The notes beneath the pieces were generated by a model, which ran no database searches, was not told the DNA's origin, and saw only the letters and a list, made by a program, of their open reading frames with translations. This document shows, piece by piece, positions 1-9,714 of a stretch of DNA of 64,000 nucleotides. The stretch is from contig CAXHTR010000007.1 of the NCBI GenBank assembly GCA_964019655.1, positions 310,001-374,000 on the forward strand. Direction: 5' to 3'. Position numbers and translations under genes: made by a program. The stretch is from Perkinsela sp. pyNocScin1. Its lineage: Eukaryota; Euglenozoa; Kinetoplastea; Prokinetoplastida; Perkinselidae. Every line of letters begins with the position of its first letter. The first letter of the stretch is position 1.

Positions 1-164
1 CTCCATGTGCACGCATCCAGCGGGTCACCTCTGAGGCATTCCTTCACTGCATTTGGGTCGTCAAACGTCATGAATAGCTCCATGCGATTTTGGTCGGAGA
101 GCATGGAAGGGTCGAAGCGGCCGATACAGCTCGGGTCTACTGCGAAGGATACGAGAGGGATCAT
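1..164 (-). CDS. LRR protein, family A, N-terminal part (runs off the left edge)
   Basis: Reading leftwards from the ATG at 162-164, 54 codons are visible before the window ends. They give a short hydrophobic start (MIPLVSFAVD), then GRFDPSMLSDQ, an acidic stretch, and the first cysteine of the cap (DACTW). This is the same order as in the next gene downstream of the spacer, so it is a family A copy whose repeat region lies outside the window. The start is supported by the TCAA-ATG context shared with many genes of the array. Nothing can be said about whether the missing part is intact. Confidence 0.85.
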   Translation of the reverse strand, partial: MIPLVSFAVDPSCIGRFDPSMLSDQNRMELFMTFDDPNAVKECLRGDPLDACTW

Positions 165-539
165 TTGATTTTAGAATTTAGGAAGTATCTCGCATAAATG
201 GGCAATCGAGTGAAGCAAGAGCAAGATTGGATACTCTCTCTTAGTGGTTCTCTTACTTGAGGCACAAGAAACAGATCTTCATAGAATCTTCCGAGATTTG
301 CAACACTGCGAATCAAGATGAAAGTGCTTGATGAGATCGAACCAAAGCTTCAGTGAAAGGTTCTTACTACAGACCTTGATAGCAAATGCATGCGACTCAT
401 TCTTTTAACATCGATATGAAGCGACATGTAACTGTATCAACCCTTAAAAAGGAAAATTTTGATTTGACTACACAGTATTCAGATACAGCCGTTCTTTACT
501 CATATGTTTCTTTTTTCGATGTCTTATTATTTCATACTT
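165..539. other. Spacer, no gene seen
   Basis: This 375-base AT-rich spacer lies between two family A genes. It presumably holds the 5' leader of one and the 3' end of the other. I see no LRR relic, RNA gene or terminal inverted repeat. A short plus-strand frame at 386-622 has no family features. Confidence 0.5.
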
Positions 540-1169
540 TTACTTCGAATCTCCGAAGAGTGATAGAGAAGAGTCGAGCGAGTAATCGACTTCTTCAAAA
601 GAATCGCTCTTCACCTGTATAGTAACGAAGTCGGGCAGCGACTCGACCTCACAACCGTTGAGCACTGCATTCTCCTCATGAATCTCTATTCCGACGAGTG
701 TCTCGGGGAGATTTATGAAATTCGAAATTTCTTCGATGCGGTTTTTCTTGAAAGTAATTTCTTCAATTTTCGGTGGGAGCGCGTGAAAATCAAGTGTTCC
801 CGTTACCTGGCAATTTACAATGCTCAGTGTGTTCATAGTGTTTGGTAGATGCGCCAAATCAGCCTCACCTCGAATGGGCTCATTCTCCAGCATCAGGAAC
901 TCGACATGCGATGGCAGCATAGACATATTAATCTCACCCCTGACTTCCTCAAAGAGGTGAATCCACGTGATTTTGATGATGTGGCCGTCTTCACATGTGA
1001 CCCCAAACCACGAGCAAGGATCAAGCGGATCGCTTTGAAGCTTGTCATCGATATCATTCGGATCGTCGAAAGTTATGAAAAGCTCGAAGCGGTCGTGGTC
1101 AGAGAGCATGGAAGGGTCGAAGCGGCCGATGCCACTTGCATCAGCTGTGAAGGCTACGATAGGAAACAT
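540..1169 (-). CDS. Secreted-type LRR protein, family A (209 aa)
   Basis: The hydrophobic N-terminus (MFPIVAFTA) is followed by GRFDPSMLSDH at residues 15-25 and the cap cysteines C52 and C59 in PCSWFGVTC. About five LP-anchored repeats follow between residues 80 and 185. The C-terminal tail is unusual for family A: instead of DxxRVxI it ends in a serine- and acid-rich stretch (SLDSSLSLFGDSK). The closest neighbour in sequence is the 1845-2435 gene, which shares most of the cap and the first three repeats, so the two look like a tandem pair. Function is unknown; recognition of a partner through the LRR face is inferred from the fold only. Confidence 0.9.
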   Translation of the reverse strand: MFPIVAFTADASGIGRFDPSMLSDHDRFELFITFDDPNDIDDKLQSDPLDPCSWFGVTCEDGHIIKITWIHLFEEVRGEINMSMLPSHVEFLMLENEPIRGEADLAHLPNTMNTLSIVNCQVTGTLDFHALPPKIEEITFKKNRIEEISNFINLPETLVGIEIHEENAVLNGCEVESLPDFVTIQVKSDSFEEVDYSLDSSLSLFGDSK

Positions 1170-1844
1170 TTGAAAGAAAATTGCAGGAATTACCTCTTAC
1201 AAATAAGCATTTGAATGAATACACGATCAAGAAAATAAAATTATCGCTCAAAAACATCTGAAAGCCTTCGATGATCTTTGAAATCTTAGTGCGGAACAAA
1301 GTCTCAACATAAAGATCTGATCGATTCGTCGGACAAGATAAACAGTGTTTGCTTTTTTAGCTCAGTGCATTCAAGAACGTTTCTGTTTACTTTGAGTGCA
1401 AAAAGGCATCGTCAACCGAAAGTCAGTGTACTTAAGACTGGTCCCTAAAAATGCCTATTTTAAGAGCCCGGACTGCACTCCTTGAGTTATTTCCTAATAT
1501 TCGCCATGGGCTCGGAGATCAGCTTATCAAAAGGCCTTCAAATCTCACAAAAGCATGTCCTGAATAGACAGATTGAGATGCTTTATGTGAAGTTTTCTGG
1601 CATCGATGTGATGGTGCTTGTTTCAGAGAATTTCTCTTAATCAAACTTTACCATGTTCTCATATTCCATTTCGAGACGTAGGAAATGCCGAATTGAAATT
1701 GAAGTGCATCGGCTTCACTTCATACACTGTCTTCAGCTACTCCAATATTCTACTTTTATATCAATGTCTTTCGCGTTTGATTCTTTCATGCGTTTTAGTC
1801 CTCAAAGATCGAGAGAGAATCGATGTCGAGATAATCATCGAGAT
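1170..1844. other. Spacer, no gene seen
   Basis: Between the paired family A genes lie 675 AT-rich bases. Plus-strand frames starting near 1618 and 1653 run into the antisense of the next gene and are shadows. I see no inverted-repeat element or LRR remnant. Confidence 0.5.
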
Positions 1845-2435
1845 CTATCTTCGGCACTTTCTTGTAGGCACATGCCCCACCTTAATATCGACGAAGTCCG
1901 GGAGACAAGATAAATCAACACCATCCAGTTTTGCATTCTCCTCATCAATCTCTATCTCGACGAGTGTCTCTGGGAGGTTAACGAAATGCGAAATTTCTTC
2001 GATGCGGTTACCCGTAAAAGTGATCATCTTCATTTTCGGCGGGAGCGTATGGAACGCGAGAGTACCCGTCATCAGGCAATCAATGACGCTCAGCGTATGC
2101 ATGCTGTCAGGCAGCTGTGTCAAATCAGCTTCGCCCCGAATCGGCTCGTGGTCTACTACCAAGGACTGAACATGCGATGGAAGCATAGATAAATTCATCT
2201 CGCCCTTGACTTCCTCAAAGAGGTACATCCAGTTGATTTTGATGATATGGCCGTCTTCACACGTGACTCCAGACCACGAGCAATGATCAAGTGGATCGCC
2301 CAAAAGCTCGTCAGCGACATCATCTGGGTTGTCGAGCGTCAGGAACAGCTCGAATCGGTCATGGTCGGAGAGCATCGAAGGGTCAAAGCGACCAATGCAG
2401 CTTGGGTCCATTGCGAGGGCTGTAGCAGGGAACAT
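1845..2435 (-). CDS. Secreted-type LRR protein, family A (196 aa)
   Basis: Start MFPATALAMD, then IGRFDPSMLSDHDRFEL and cysteines C52/C59 in HCSWSGVTC. Five LP-type repeats follow, with the pattern GTLAFHTLPPKM..ITFTGNRIEEISHFVNLPETL. It is a close paralogue of 540-1169, but the ends diverge completely: this copy stops after GHVPTRKCRR, so it lacks both the acidic tail of its neighbour and the DxxRVxI ending of other family A members. That suggests the C-terminus was replaced or truncated after duplication. The ATG at 2433-2435 is in the position conserved across the family. Confidence 0.9.
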   Translation of the reverse strand: MFPATALAMDPSCIGRFDPSMLSDHDRFELFLTLDNPDDVADELLGDPLDHCSWSGVTCEDGHIIKINWMYLFEEVKGEMNLSMLPSHVQSLVVDHEPIRGEADLTQLPDSMHTLSVIDCLMTGTLAFHTLPPKMKMITFTGNRIEEISHFVNLPETLVEIEIDEENAKLDGVDLSCLPDFVDIKVGHVPTRKCRR

Positions 2436-2992
2436 TGTATTCGAGAAAGTAGCTTTTGCAGTAGAATCAGAAGTGAGCCTGATGGCAATAAGTTAATTGT
2501 CTTCATATTGAAGAGTTTCATGATATGGACAAGAACTGAACAAACTATTTTCGCCATTAGTTTTCCTCTCCAGCGAAAAGGAAATATAGACTTCATCAGT
2601 CTATTTGTCTTCTTTTCAGCTGCTCAAAAATCTTGGGAGATTATGAGGGGTTGAAGCTGATTTGTAAGTTTTCATGGACTTTAGGGCAGAAGCTCAAAGC
2701 TCGCATAGACGCGCTGCAAGAGGCGATGTTCTCGTATCTCGCGCTAAATAAGGAGACACTTTATTTTGACTCGAAAAGCAAAACTGCAACATCTACTTCT
2801 AAGAGCTTTATATAACCACTCTTTAGGCGCTAATACACGCATAGTGGCGCACCATGAAGCATTTTCACTAATTTTACTTGAAAAATCGATCTGAAAAGTA
2901 AAACTGAAAACTGTGAAAAAGGCCCCAACACTGATAAAACCTGAATAAGCCCACACTCTTCTCAATATGTATCTTTTCCACGATTCGCCCTT
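2436..2992. other. Spacer, no gene seen
   Basis: This is 557 bases of AT-rich sequence. The minus frame at 2744-2965 and the plus frame at 2633-2815 show neither LRR nor other recognisable features. No RNA gene or transposon ends were seen. Confidence 0.45.
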
Positions 2993-3643
2993 CTACTTCT
3001 TCTTCGCAACCTTGCGCTTTGCCAATCTTACCTGATTGCGGTCTCGATCGTCTTCAAATGTTACCGACTGCGAGTCAACGTCTGTCAGGTGAATGCGAAT
3101 TTTCTCATTGGGTAGCTTACGGACAGTCACAATCGCATTTTCCAGCTTCTTCTCACGAAATCTAAGAATCGTAAGTGAATCCGGAAGATTCGAAATCTCC
3201 CCGATCGCATCAATCTGGTTCAACTCGACGCTGAACTGCTCGAGTGTGCGGGGCAGATTGCTGAGGTCCAGAACCCCAGAGAGCGCTGTTCGGCGAACGA
3301 GGAAAATGCGAAGCTTTGGCGGCAGTTTACTCGTGTCCATGTCGCCCTCGAGGCCTTGATGGGAGAGGTTGAGTGTGTGAAGCTCGAGCGGCAAAATCTG
3401 AAAGCTGAGCGTTCCCTCGAGGTGGGCTTGGTCTGAATCCCAGCTTATCTGAACAACCCGATCAATTTCACACTGAATTCCCTTCCAGCTGCACGCGTCA
3501 TATTCGTCGCCCTCGAGCTGTTCACGGGCATGCTCGACGGTGTGTGGCTTGAAGAAAAGCTCCATTATGGTGTGGTCACTGAGTGTACCTGCATCGACTC
3601 GGCCAGTGTTCGGGGTGTCGGCGCTGAGCAGAAGTGTTTGCAT
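2993..3643 (-). CDS. Secreted-type LRR protein, family A, basic tail (216 aa)
   Basis: An in-frame ATG exists 102 bases upstream, but I choose the ATG at 3641-3643. It gives the family start (MQTLLLSADTPNTGRVDAGTLSDH) and has the context CTCAAA-ATG. Cysteines C51/C58 sit in ACSWKGIQC. Repeats include TLNLSHQGLEGDMDTSKLP and FLVRRTALSGVLDLSNLP. The end carries the family A acidic-arginine motif (FEDDRDRNQVRL) followed by a lysine-rich extension (AKRKVAKKK) absent from its relatives. The basic tail could be a late extension or a binding surface; there is no evidence either way. Confidence 0.9.
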   Translation of the reverse strand: MQTLLLSADTPNTGRVDAGTLSDHTIMELFFKPHTVEHAREQLEGDEYDACSWKGIQCEIDRVVQISWDSDQAHLEGTLSFQILPLELHTLNLSHQGLEGDMDTSKLPPKLRIFLVRRTALSGVLDLSNLPRTLEQFSVELNQIDAIGEISNLPDSLTILRFREKKLENAIVTVRKLPNEKIRIHLTDVDSQSVTFEDDRDRNQVRLAKRKVAKKK

Positions 3644-4219
3644 TTTGAGTTTGAAAGTTTTACGAATGAGCGTGAGTAGATAACTGAAGAAAAAGATCTT
3701 ATAGACAGCACCTCCACCAACGAGGGGTGTATTTGTATGATTCAAATCAAAGTACGAGAAATATTTCCAGGTCTGACAAAAGCTTGATGGAGGAAGCTTG
3801 AGTTAGCAAGGTGAATACTATCGAACAAATTTTGGTCCCAAGCAGATGCAATCGTTTTACTTTTCGACTGAATTCGAAATGTTCTTTCATTTTCATAAAC
3901 CCACTGGATAGTGTCATTCTGATGATTTCAGCATTCTTGTGATCAAAAACCATTCTTCTACTGATCTGATACAAAAACGTCAGCCTTTTAGGCGTCAATA
4001 TCTTTTATAAAAATGGCCATTTTTATTGTTTCACTCCGCGATTCCAGCTCTCTACACATCGAGTAAAGCTACAGATCAATGACCTCTGCTCATTTTCATA
4101 GTTTAAGAATGATACAATTTTTCATCGTTTATGCATGGGCTTGTGCAATGAAATGAATTCCCTCTACAGGTCATATTGCGAAGCATCAGCTTTATCAATT
4201 GCATCTACTTTCACCGTGA
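3644..4219. other. Spacer, no gene seen
   Basis: 576 bases. A minus-strand frame at 3747-3998 (83 codons) has no family features, and I treat it as leader or untranslated sequence. No repeats or RNA genes were recognised. Confidence 0.45.
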
Positions 4220-4945
4220 CTACGAGATTTCCTCTAATCTGTTGTCTAGCTCTGTGAACCACCTGGATCCTGTACCCATATACATAGGACCCGTTGTGAC
4301 ACGCCCATCCAGTGGCCTCCCATGCAATTCCTGTATTTTCGGCTTCCGAGAAACCGCTTTAAAGTTGAGAATTTGAATTCCATCGGGTATGCCGTCGTTA
4401 TCAATGAAAACCTTCTGCATACTGATATGACAAATATGGCATATGCGCAAGGTAGAAGGCAGCGCGGAAATAAAAAAAGCGCCAGAACTCGGTTTGAATA
4501 CGTCGTCCATGATGTGCATCTCTTCCAAGCGATATGGGAGCTTATCCATTCGAATTCTGTGGCTGCCCTTCGACTTTTCTGCACAAAAGCAGCTAAATGA
4601 ACAGAAGTATCGCAATTCTCGGGGGAGTCGCTCAGTGGACCAGCCTTTGGTGTAAAGTATGAATTTGAAGTGAATAAACTGTAGAGAACTCGGCAGATAG
4701 TCCATTTCGATGTGGCATTTCGAGCGTGCGAACTCCGGCCCCATCACAACACTTGTGACTAGGCCGTGTGTGCACCGTATGCCGCGCCATGCGCAGGGCT
4801 CATGTGCGGTCTCTTCGACTTCACGGTACAAAATATGATCAGGCTGGTTGATGAATGAAATGAAGGCGTTGTGCATGAGCTCTAGCTGCATATGCAATTG
4901 GGCTTCTGTGGGATCAGCGCCGATCAGAAAGAGCGAAAGGGTCAT
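4220..4945 (-). CDS. Divergent LRR protein, family D (241 aa)
   Basis: I use the second in-frame ATG (4943-4945), which starts MTLSLFLIGADPTEAQ; an ATG at 4978 would add 11 residues. The GRLD segment of the main families is absent. The cap is recognisable as EPCAWRGIRCTHG, followed by the family D hallmarks MDYLPSSLQFIHF and RLPRELRYF. Repeats are degenerate and only the LP anchors remain. The C-terminus (DGIPDGIQILNFK, then a DGRVTTGP stretch) aligns in order with the genes at 5385-6173 and 46175-47020. Role unknown. Confidence 0.85.
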   Translation of the reverse strand: MTLSLFLIGADPTEAQLHMQLELMHNAFISFINQPDHILYREVEETAHEPCAWRGIRCTHGLVTSVVMGPEFARSKCHIEMDYLPSSLQFIHFKFILYTKGWSTERLPRELRYFCSFSCFCAEKSKGSHRIRMDKLPYRLEEMHIMDDVFKPSSGAFFISALPSTLRICHICHISMQKVFIDNDGIPDGIQILNFKAVSRKPKIQELHGRPLDGRVTTGPMYMGTGSRWFTELDNRLEEIS

Positions 4946-5196
4946 TTTTATGAATGCAGTCGAGAAAAGAAGAGACATCGATCAATAAGATAACTTTAAG
5001 GAAAGGTGGAAAAGATACGCTTTACTGTTTTCATGATATACTTTTAAATAAAAAAGGATCAAAACTCGCATGTGACCGCATTTACGAATTAGCATTGAGA
5101 ATCTTTTCGACTTCGTCACCTCTTCGTTCAGAAATAAAGACATTCACATTTGTTCACACTGTGTCTTTTATAGAAATCGTGGTCTTCAAAAATCAC

Positions 5197-5379
5197 CTAC
5201 AAGTCTCCTCGAATATGCTCTTTTCCTTTGGCGCGCGTTATTTCGTGGATGTGCGAGTTGAGCGTATCAAGCGATGCTGGTAAGTCACCAGCGTCGATCG
5301 TCCATTTTATGTCGTGATGCCGAATAGGATCGCTTTGAGGCCCACAGCTTAGAAGGCCATCGACACCAATTTTACGCAT
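5197..5379 (-). pseudogene. Relic fragment of a family D LRR gene
   Basis: A 60-codon minus frame contains GVDGLLSCG, IKWTIDAGDLPASLDTL and HEIT. In order and spacing this matches the segment after the cap of family D (CTDGIL, then WKIEMDWLPSSLEFVHL in the 46175-47020 gene). There is no cap tryptophan, no signal-like start and no downstream repeat. It sits alone between two family D genes. I read it as a leftover of a deleted third copy; chance similarity of a 60-codon frame remains possible. Confidence 0.4.
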
Positions 5380-5384
5380 TCTAA

Positions 5385-6173
5385 TTAAACACCGATCTCC
5401 CGAGCAATTTGAACGCTCAAATTCCGATACTCGTCATAGTACTTTGTATTGTGACTCACAGCAATTGATACTGAAACATCGACCCGCTTATCGACACCTG
5501 CATCGTCGACTTCTCGCACCCGTACTTTATCACGTGCCCTGTGCACGTGAAATGTCTTGAGGCTATCCGGAATGCCAGAATTATCGACGAGAACATAGTT
5601 GATGTGGTGTTCGTTGGAAATGAAGATGTAATTGAGGGATTGTGGAAGGTCTTGCAGGAGCACAATCTTGTACGTCGGCGTTCCAAATCGCAGACTGGCA
5701 CTTTCGAGATTACGTGGAAGCAGCGCAGTGTCGAGGACGCCGTCTCTATTGACTTTGTAGGTGTTCCTTTGTTTGATCCCACTGTGCGTCATGTACAGAT
5801 ACTTGAGGTCTTGTGGAAGGTCTCGAATCGAGAAATGGAGGACGCTGGCGAATTCGAGGTGCAGAAACTCCATGCTTTGGGGCAGGAGGTCCATTGTGAC
5901 TTCAAAAGCATTGTTGGGTCTCCATGGAAGAATAAGCCCAACGACTGTAGAGCTGCGGCACTGGACAAAGCGCCAGGTGCAAGACTCGTCGAGGATGGAG
6001 TCGGCGCGGAGAGCGTCGGTCCACCATCCGACGCCAGCGTTGGCTGGTGTTGCAAGCGAGTCTTTCATGCACTGCTCTTGCATACGGATCGGATCGTGTG
6101 GTACGATGAATGGCGGTGAGGGGTCGGCGTCAGAGAGGATAGTGGTGACGAGACTGGTGAGAAGAAAATGCAT
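5385..6173 (-). CDS. Divergent LRR protein, family D (262 aa)
   Basis: The N-terminus MHFLLTSLVTTILSDADP is the most signal-peptide-like in this part of the array. The cap is ESCTWRFVQCRS. It continues with MDLLPQSMEFLHLEF, RDLPQDLKYLYM and a conserved family D closing block (DNSGIPDSLKTFHV, then VDDAGVDKRVDVSVS). It shares the D(A/G)VDxRV element with the 46175-47020 gene. The start has the context CTCAA-ATG. A run of nine thymines lies just upstream on the coding strand, as expected for a trans-splicing pyrimidine tract, though the acceptor AG is not obvious. Confidence 0.88.
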   Translation of the reverse strand: MHFLLTSLVTTILSDADPSPPFIVPHDPIRMQEQCMKDSLATPANAGVGWWTDALRADSILDESCTWRFVQCRSSTVVGLILPWRPNNAFEVTMDLLPQSMEFLHLEFASVLHFSIRDLPQDLKYLYMTHSGIKQRNTYKVNRDGVLDTALLPRNLESASLRFGTPTYKIVLLQDLPQSLNYIFISNEHHINYVLVDNSGIPDSLKTFHVHRARDKVRVREVDDAGVDKRVDVSVSIAVSHNTKYYDEYRNLSVQIAREIGV

Positions 6174-6641
6174 TTGAGTAGCAGTGCAAAAAAAAATACA
6201 ATGGGTTTTTCAATGAAGAAAAGTCACTCGATGGAATTACCAAGAATCTTATGCATTCCTATTGCATCTAAAAGACCCTTTGGAATAAAAAGAATTGAAC
6301 GTCATAAGCGTAAATGGGCCCTACGATGATAAATTGAATCGGTTGACTATGTGCACAAGCCTTCCATTCAAAAGTATTCATCTATCTTAATCTTGATTTG
6401 AGGGGTTCACAGGGGGCCTTCCATGCGCCCCAAAATATCCTAAAATCAGTTGACAGTGGGATCTACAAAACATCTGCTATCCAAAAACTTGAAATTCTTC
6501 TAGTTCCCTGCGTTCTGTGCACAGATAAGTGTCATTTGTACATTATGAAAACAGAGAGCGATCCATAAACTATGCCATCGTGCTTCACGACAAAGAATCC
6601 GGACGTTCTTACTCAGTGCGTAATTTTCAATGATATGGATG
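6174..6641. other. Spacer, no gene seen
   Basis: 468 bases. It contains a CAGGGGGCC at 6410 that resembles a hAT transposon end, but I found no inverted partner or duplicated target. No coding relic was recognised. Confidence 0.4.
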
Positions 6642-7544
6642 TCATTCAGTGTCTTTTCGTTGTCTCTCGAGAATCCACTTTGAGAAGGGATGTTTTTCCC
6701 CCTGTTCGTCTCTCACGGCCAAAATCCGATTTTTCTGAAATTGCAACATGTGTTTCTTGCATGTGTGTTTTGTGCGTTTCAGCAGAACAGCTGTCCCTGA
6801 CAGATTATTTTCGTCGATGGATAGCGCAAATCCATGCGATGGGATACTTAAGATGGTACATGACCCTGAAAAATTATTCCAAGAGAGGTCGAGACGATTC
6901 ATCCTTTCCGGAAGATGCGTAATGTGAATAGACCCGTTTAAGGCGTTATTTCTGAGTTTAAGCACCTTCATCGTCTCTGGCAAATGATTGAGATCAATTG
7001 CCCCAGTCAGGAGGTTGTTCGATAATTTTAGCCAGTTTATACTCGATGGAAGTACAGTTAAATCACAGGTCCCTTCAAAACGACTGCTCTCAGACTCGAA
7101 AATATGGATTCCCCTTGGAATATCCTTTGCTTCAAACTTCCATCGCTGTTCTATGCGACCTGAAAAACGAAAGCGCCGAAGTTCTTGTGGAAGATCTGCC
7201 GTGCTCAAGTCTGTATTACAGTGGAGCTCGAAAAAATCAAAATCGCTGAGCTTTCGAGGCAGAAATCGGAAGTTAAATTTGTACAAATCCATGTTACCCA
7301 AATAAAGGTAGTATACTCGAATTTTGAGGACATTGCCCTCCGCATCGCACTCTGCACCTTTCCATTCACAGACATCGACGTACGCATCTGGATCATCTTC
7401 GCTGCTTGTGACGCCAAGGGTGAACTTCTGGAGTGGCGTACAGTCTCCGATGAAAATTTCGAAGCATGCTTGGTCGGAGAGCATTGTGTAGTCGAGGCGG
7501 CCAAGGGACGGGTCAATTGTATTGAGAGCAGGCAGAAAATACAT
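6642..7544 (-). CDS. Secreted-type LRR protein, family B (300 aa)
   Basis: The open frame extends to 7583, but that first codon is GTG. The ATG at 7542-7544 gives the family start MYFLPALNTIDPSLGRLDYTMLSDQ. The cap is VCEWKGAECDAEGNV. About seven repeats follow, the cleanest being LKLSNNLLTGAIDLNHLP and LKLRNNALNGSIHITHLP. The C-terminus carries the family B closing element in the form VRDEQGEKHPFSKWIL. It is the first family B gene met from the left and is separated from the next by five other genes. Confidence 0.9.
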   Translation of the reverse strand: MYFLPALNTIDPSLGRLDYTMLSDQACFEIFIGDCTPLQKFTLGVTSSEDDPDAYVDVCEWKGAECDAEGNVLKIRVYYLYLGNMDLYKFNFRFLPRKLSDFDFFELHCNTDLSTADLPQELRRFRFSGRIEQRWKFEAKDIPRGIHIFESESSRFEGTCDLTVLPSSINWLKLSNNLLTGAIDLNHLPETMKVLKLRNNALNGSIHITHLPERMNRLDLSWNNFSGSCTILSIPSHGFALSIDENNLSGTAVLLKRTKHTCKKHMLQFQKNRILAVRDEQGEKHPFSKWILERQRKDTE

Positions 7545-7657
7545 TCGATTACTGAAAGAAAAATGGATTATAGAATTCCACACATTTCAAACGAGATTTG
7601 ATCATTCCATTACCTGAAGCCCATAAGTATATTATAGATTGATCTATTTTATTCACC

Positions 7658-8311
7658 TCAGTGCTTTCCTGGCTTTCGCATGTGACGCCGCTCCGTCGAA
7701 ACCTTTAGCTGGTCGCGCTCGTCGGCCAATTTGACGTTGGTATCGCACCCCGTCAGCAGATGCACCCGTGTTCGTTGCGGTATCTTGTCGATACGTATAA
7801 GCGCGTCTTCGAGCCCGAGCTCGACGATGCGAAGCTGACAGAGTGTCTCTGGGATGTTGCAGATCGGGCCAACATCACTGATGCAGTTCTTTTCGACAGC
7901 AAAAACCATGAGAGCCCTCGGAAGATTCGACATGTCGAGAATTCCGGTCATGCCTGTCTCAATTATGCGGAAAGACTCGAGTTTACGGGGGAGATTGCTC
8001 GTGTCCAAGTCTCCGACGATTTTTTTATTTTTGATGTTGAGTGCGTAGAGCTCTGGCGGTAAAATGTGGAAATCGAGCGTTCCCTCGAGCTTGACGTCGA
8101 TCTCCTGCCACACGATCTCGACGATATCGTCTTGAAAGCACTGCACGCCATTCCACGTGCACGCGTCGTACTCGTCGCCGCCGAGTGCCTGGTGCGCCTG
8201 CGTGAGGCTATTTGGCGTGAAGAAAATTTCCATGATTTGCTGGTCGGCGAGCATGAGCGGGTCGATGCGGCCCACGGGTAGAGCGTCGGTGCTAAGAATG
8301 GCTGTGAGCAT
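7658..8311 (-). CDS. Secreted-type LRR protein, family A (217 aa)
   Basis: Start MLTAILSTDALPVGRIDPLMLADQ; cysteines C51/C58 in ACTWNGVQC. Repeats include LNIKNKKIVGDLDTSNLPRKL and IIETGMTGILDMSNLP, very like those of 2993-3643, which is probably its nearest paralogue. The tail keeps the family A order (a DERDQLKV block) and ends in a basic stretch (STERRHMRKPGKH). The stop codon is TGA at 7658-7660, showing that TGA works as a stop in this genome, which bears on the in-frame stop at 13147. Confidence 0.9.
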   Translation of the reverse strand: MLTAILSTDALPVGRIDPLMLADQQIMEIFFTPNSLTQAHQALGGDEYDACTWNGVQCFQDDIVEIVWQEIDVKLEGTLDFHILPPELYALNIKNKKIVGDLDTSNLPRKLESFRIIETGMTGILDMSNLPRALMVFAVEKNCISDVGPICNIPETLCQLRIVELGLEDALIRIDKIPQRTRVHLLTGCDTNVKLADERDQLKVSTERRHMRKPGKH

Positions 8312-8910
8312 AGTTGATAACTATAGAGTACGAAGTGGAATACGGACAGATTATAGATGAAAATCGCAGAATACCTCGTGATACTCAAATTCCATTCGTA
8401 ATTACAGTATTGCAATCTACAGAAATTGCTCTTATGCATTTCTTTCAGAGAGTTATCAAGCGATATATTCTTCACCCCAGCAACGAAAAGAATACTTTTT
8501 ATGCATATATTTGATATCATATTCCAACTAAGCCTATTAGCGTTTAATGAATCTCAGTGCACTACGTTGTAGCGTGTGTCATGCCTCTTGCGAACATTCT
8601 ATTGTGTGACATAACCTTAAGCAGAGAAACTTTTTTTGAAGTGAATTGAAAGTGAAGCCGTAGAAGTAGCTACAAGAGTTTGCCTTCCTGCGTTAGAATC
8701 TCATGAGGCTCATATTGTAGAAATATGATCTTTGCTCTTCAGTCACATGTTTTGCCAATCTTCCAGGCCTTCTCCTTCATTTCTAGTAAATAAACTTAGT
8801 TGCAATAAAATATACCATAATAGACCTTTAACTCCCAAAGTAACGACTCGTAGACTTCAAAACTTTAATTCTATCAATAACATTCATTACACTCGTCGCT
8901 TTTATCCAAT
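8312..8910. other. Spacer, no gene seen
   Basis: 599 AT-rich bases without LRR motifs, RNA genes or recognisable repeats. The frame overlapping 7963-8520 on the minus strand is a shadow of the family A gene. Confidence 0.45.
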
Positions 8911-9561
8911 CTAGTTCCGATTCTTATCACCCAGGTTGAGAATGACCCGCTTCGCGTCTTCCGGGTTCTCGTACGTGACGCTATCGATGCCACAGCTTAT
9001 AAGATTAATCTCGTAGTCTGTGCCCTCCGGAAGTGCACCGACATAGAGATCCGTATGCTGAAGGTTGTCTTCAGCGATTCGGAAGTAATCAAAGTCCCTT
9101 GGAAGATTCACTAAATTTATGAGTGCGCTTATCTTATTTTTCATGACATGTAAGCCCATGAAACCCCGTGGAAGGTTCCCGAAATCGAGCGTTCCAGTAA
9201 AATGGCAGCTTCTGAGGTACAGCTCCTCCATCGTGTCCGGCAGCGCCTGCAAGTCGATCTCGCCCACTAATTCCTGATAGGAGAGATTGAGCAGCTTAAG
9301 GCGCCGCGGGAGCATCTGGAAGTTTATGCTCCCAGAGAGCTGAACGAACCGCCAGGGCCAGTCTATCTCCCCGACGTTTCCCTCGTCGTCGCATGCAACT
9401 TCTAGCCACGTACATGCGTCGTCTGGGTCGCCGCTCAGTCTCGAGCGAGCATCCTCTGGATCGTCTGGGGTGAAAAACAGCTCCATTAGATGGTGGTCAG
9501 TGAGCATGGATGGATCGATGCGGCCAGCTGGGAGGCTGTCGATTGTGAGAAGGAAAAGCAT
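8911..9561 (-). CDS. Secreted-type LRR protein, family A (216 aa)
   Basis: MLFLLTIDSLPAGRIDPSMLTDHHLMELFF is followed by DACTWLEVAC (C50/C57), in which the usual glycine of WxGV is replaced by glutamate. Repeats include LLNLSYQELVGEIDLQALP and LRSCHFTGTLDFGNLP. The ending VTYENPEDAKRVILNLGDK contains the family A terminal motif. The ATG is in the conserved position. It forms a compact run of related genes with the two to its right, separated by spacers of only about 150 bases. Confidence 0.9.
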   Translation of the reverse strand: MLFLLTIDSLPAGRIDPSMLTDHHLMELFFTPDDPEDARSRLSGDPDDACTWLEVACDDEGNVGEIDWPWRFVQLSGSINFQMLPRRLKLLNLSYQELVGEIDLQALPDTMEELYLRSCHFTGTLDFGNLPRGFMGLHVMKNKISALINLVNLPRDFDYFRIAEDNLQHTDLYVGALPEGTDYEINLISCGIDSVTYENPEDAKRVILNLGDKNRN

Positions 9562-9714
9562 TTTTGGTAGTAATTTCCGTGGTGAAAATGAAGTTTTACT
9601 GTTTTAAGTAAAAATTTTGAAATTGAAGTGTTTTGGAGTTCTGTGTGTAAAACCAGCCTATTTACTATCATTTGCGCACAGAAAATGAAATAGTCCATTT
9701 CTGCCCATAATGCC

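Noticed and set aside
1618-2192. Plus-strand frames of 183 and 68 codons across the second family A gene
   Set aside because: They run antisense through conserved LRR coding sequence and lack any recognisable domain.
3747-3998. 83-codon minus frame upstream of a family A gene as an extra gene
   Set aside because: No family motif, AT-driven composition, and it lies in the leader region.
6410-6418. CAGGGGGCC word as a fourth hAT-like left end
   Set aside because: No inverted partner and no 8-bp flanking duplication could be found within the spacer.
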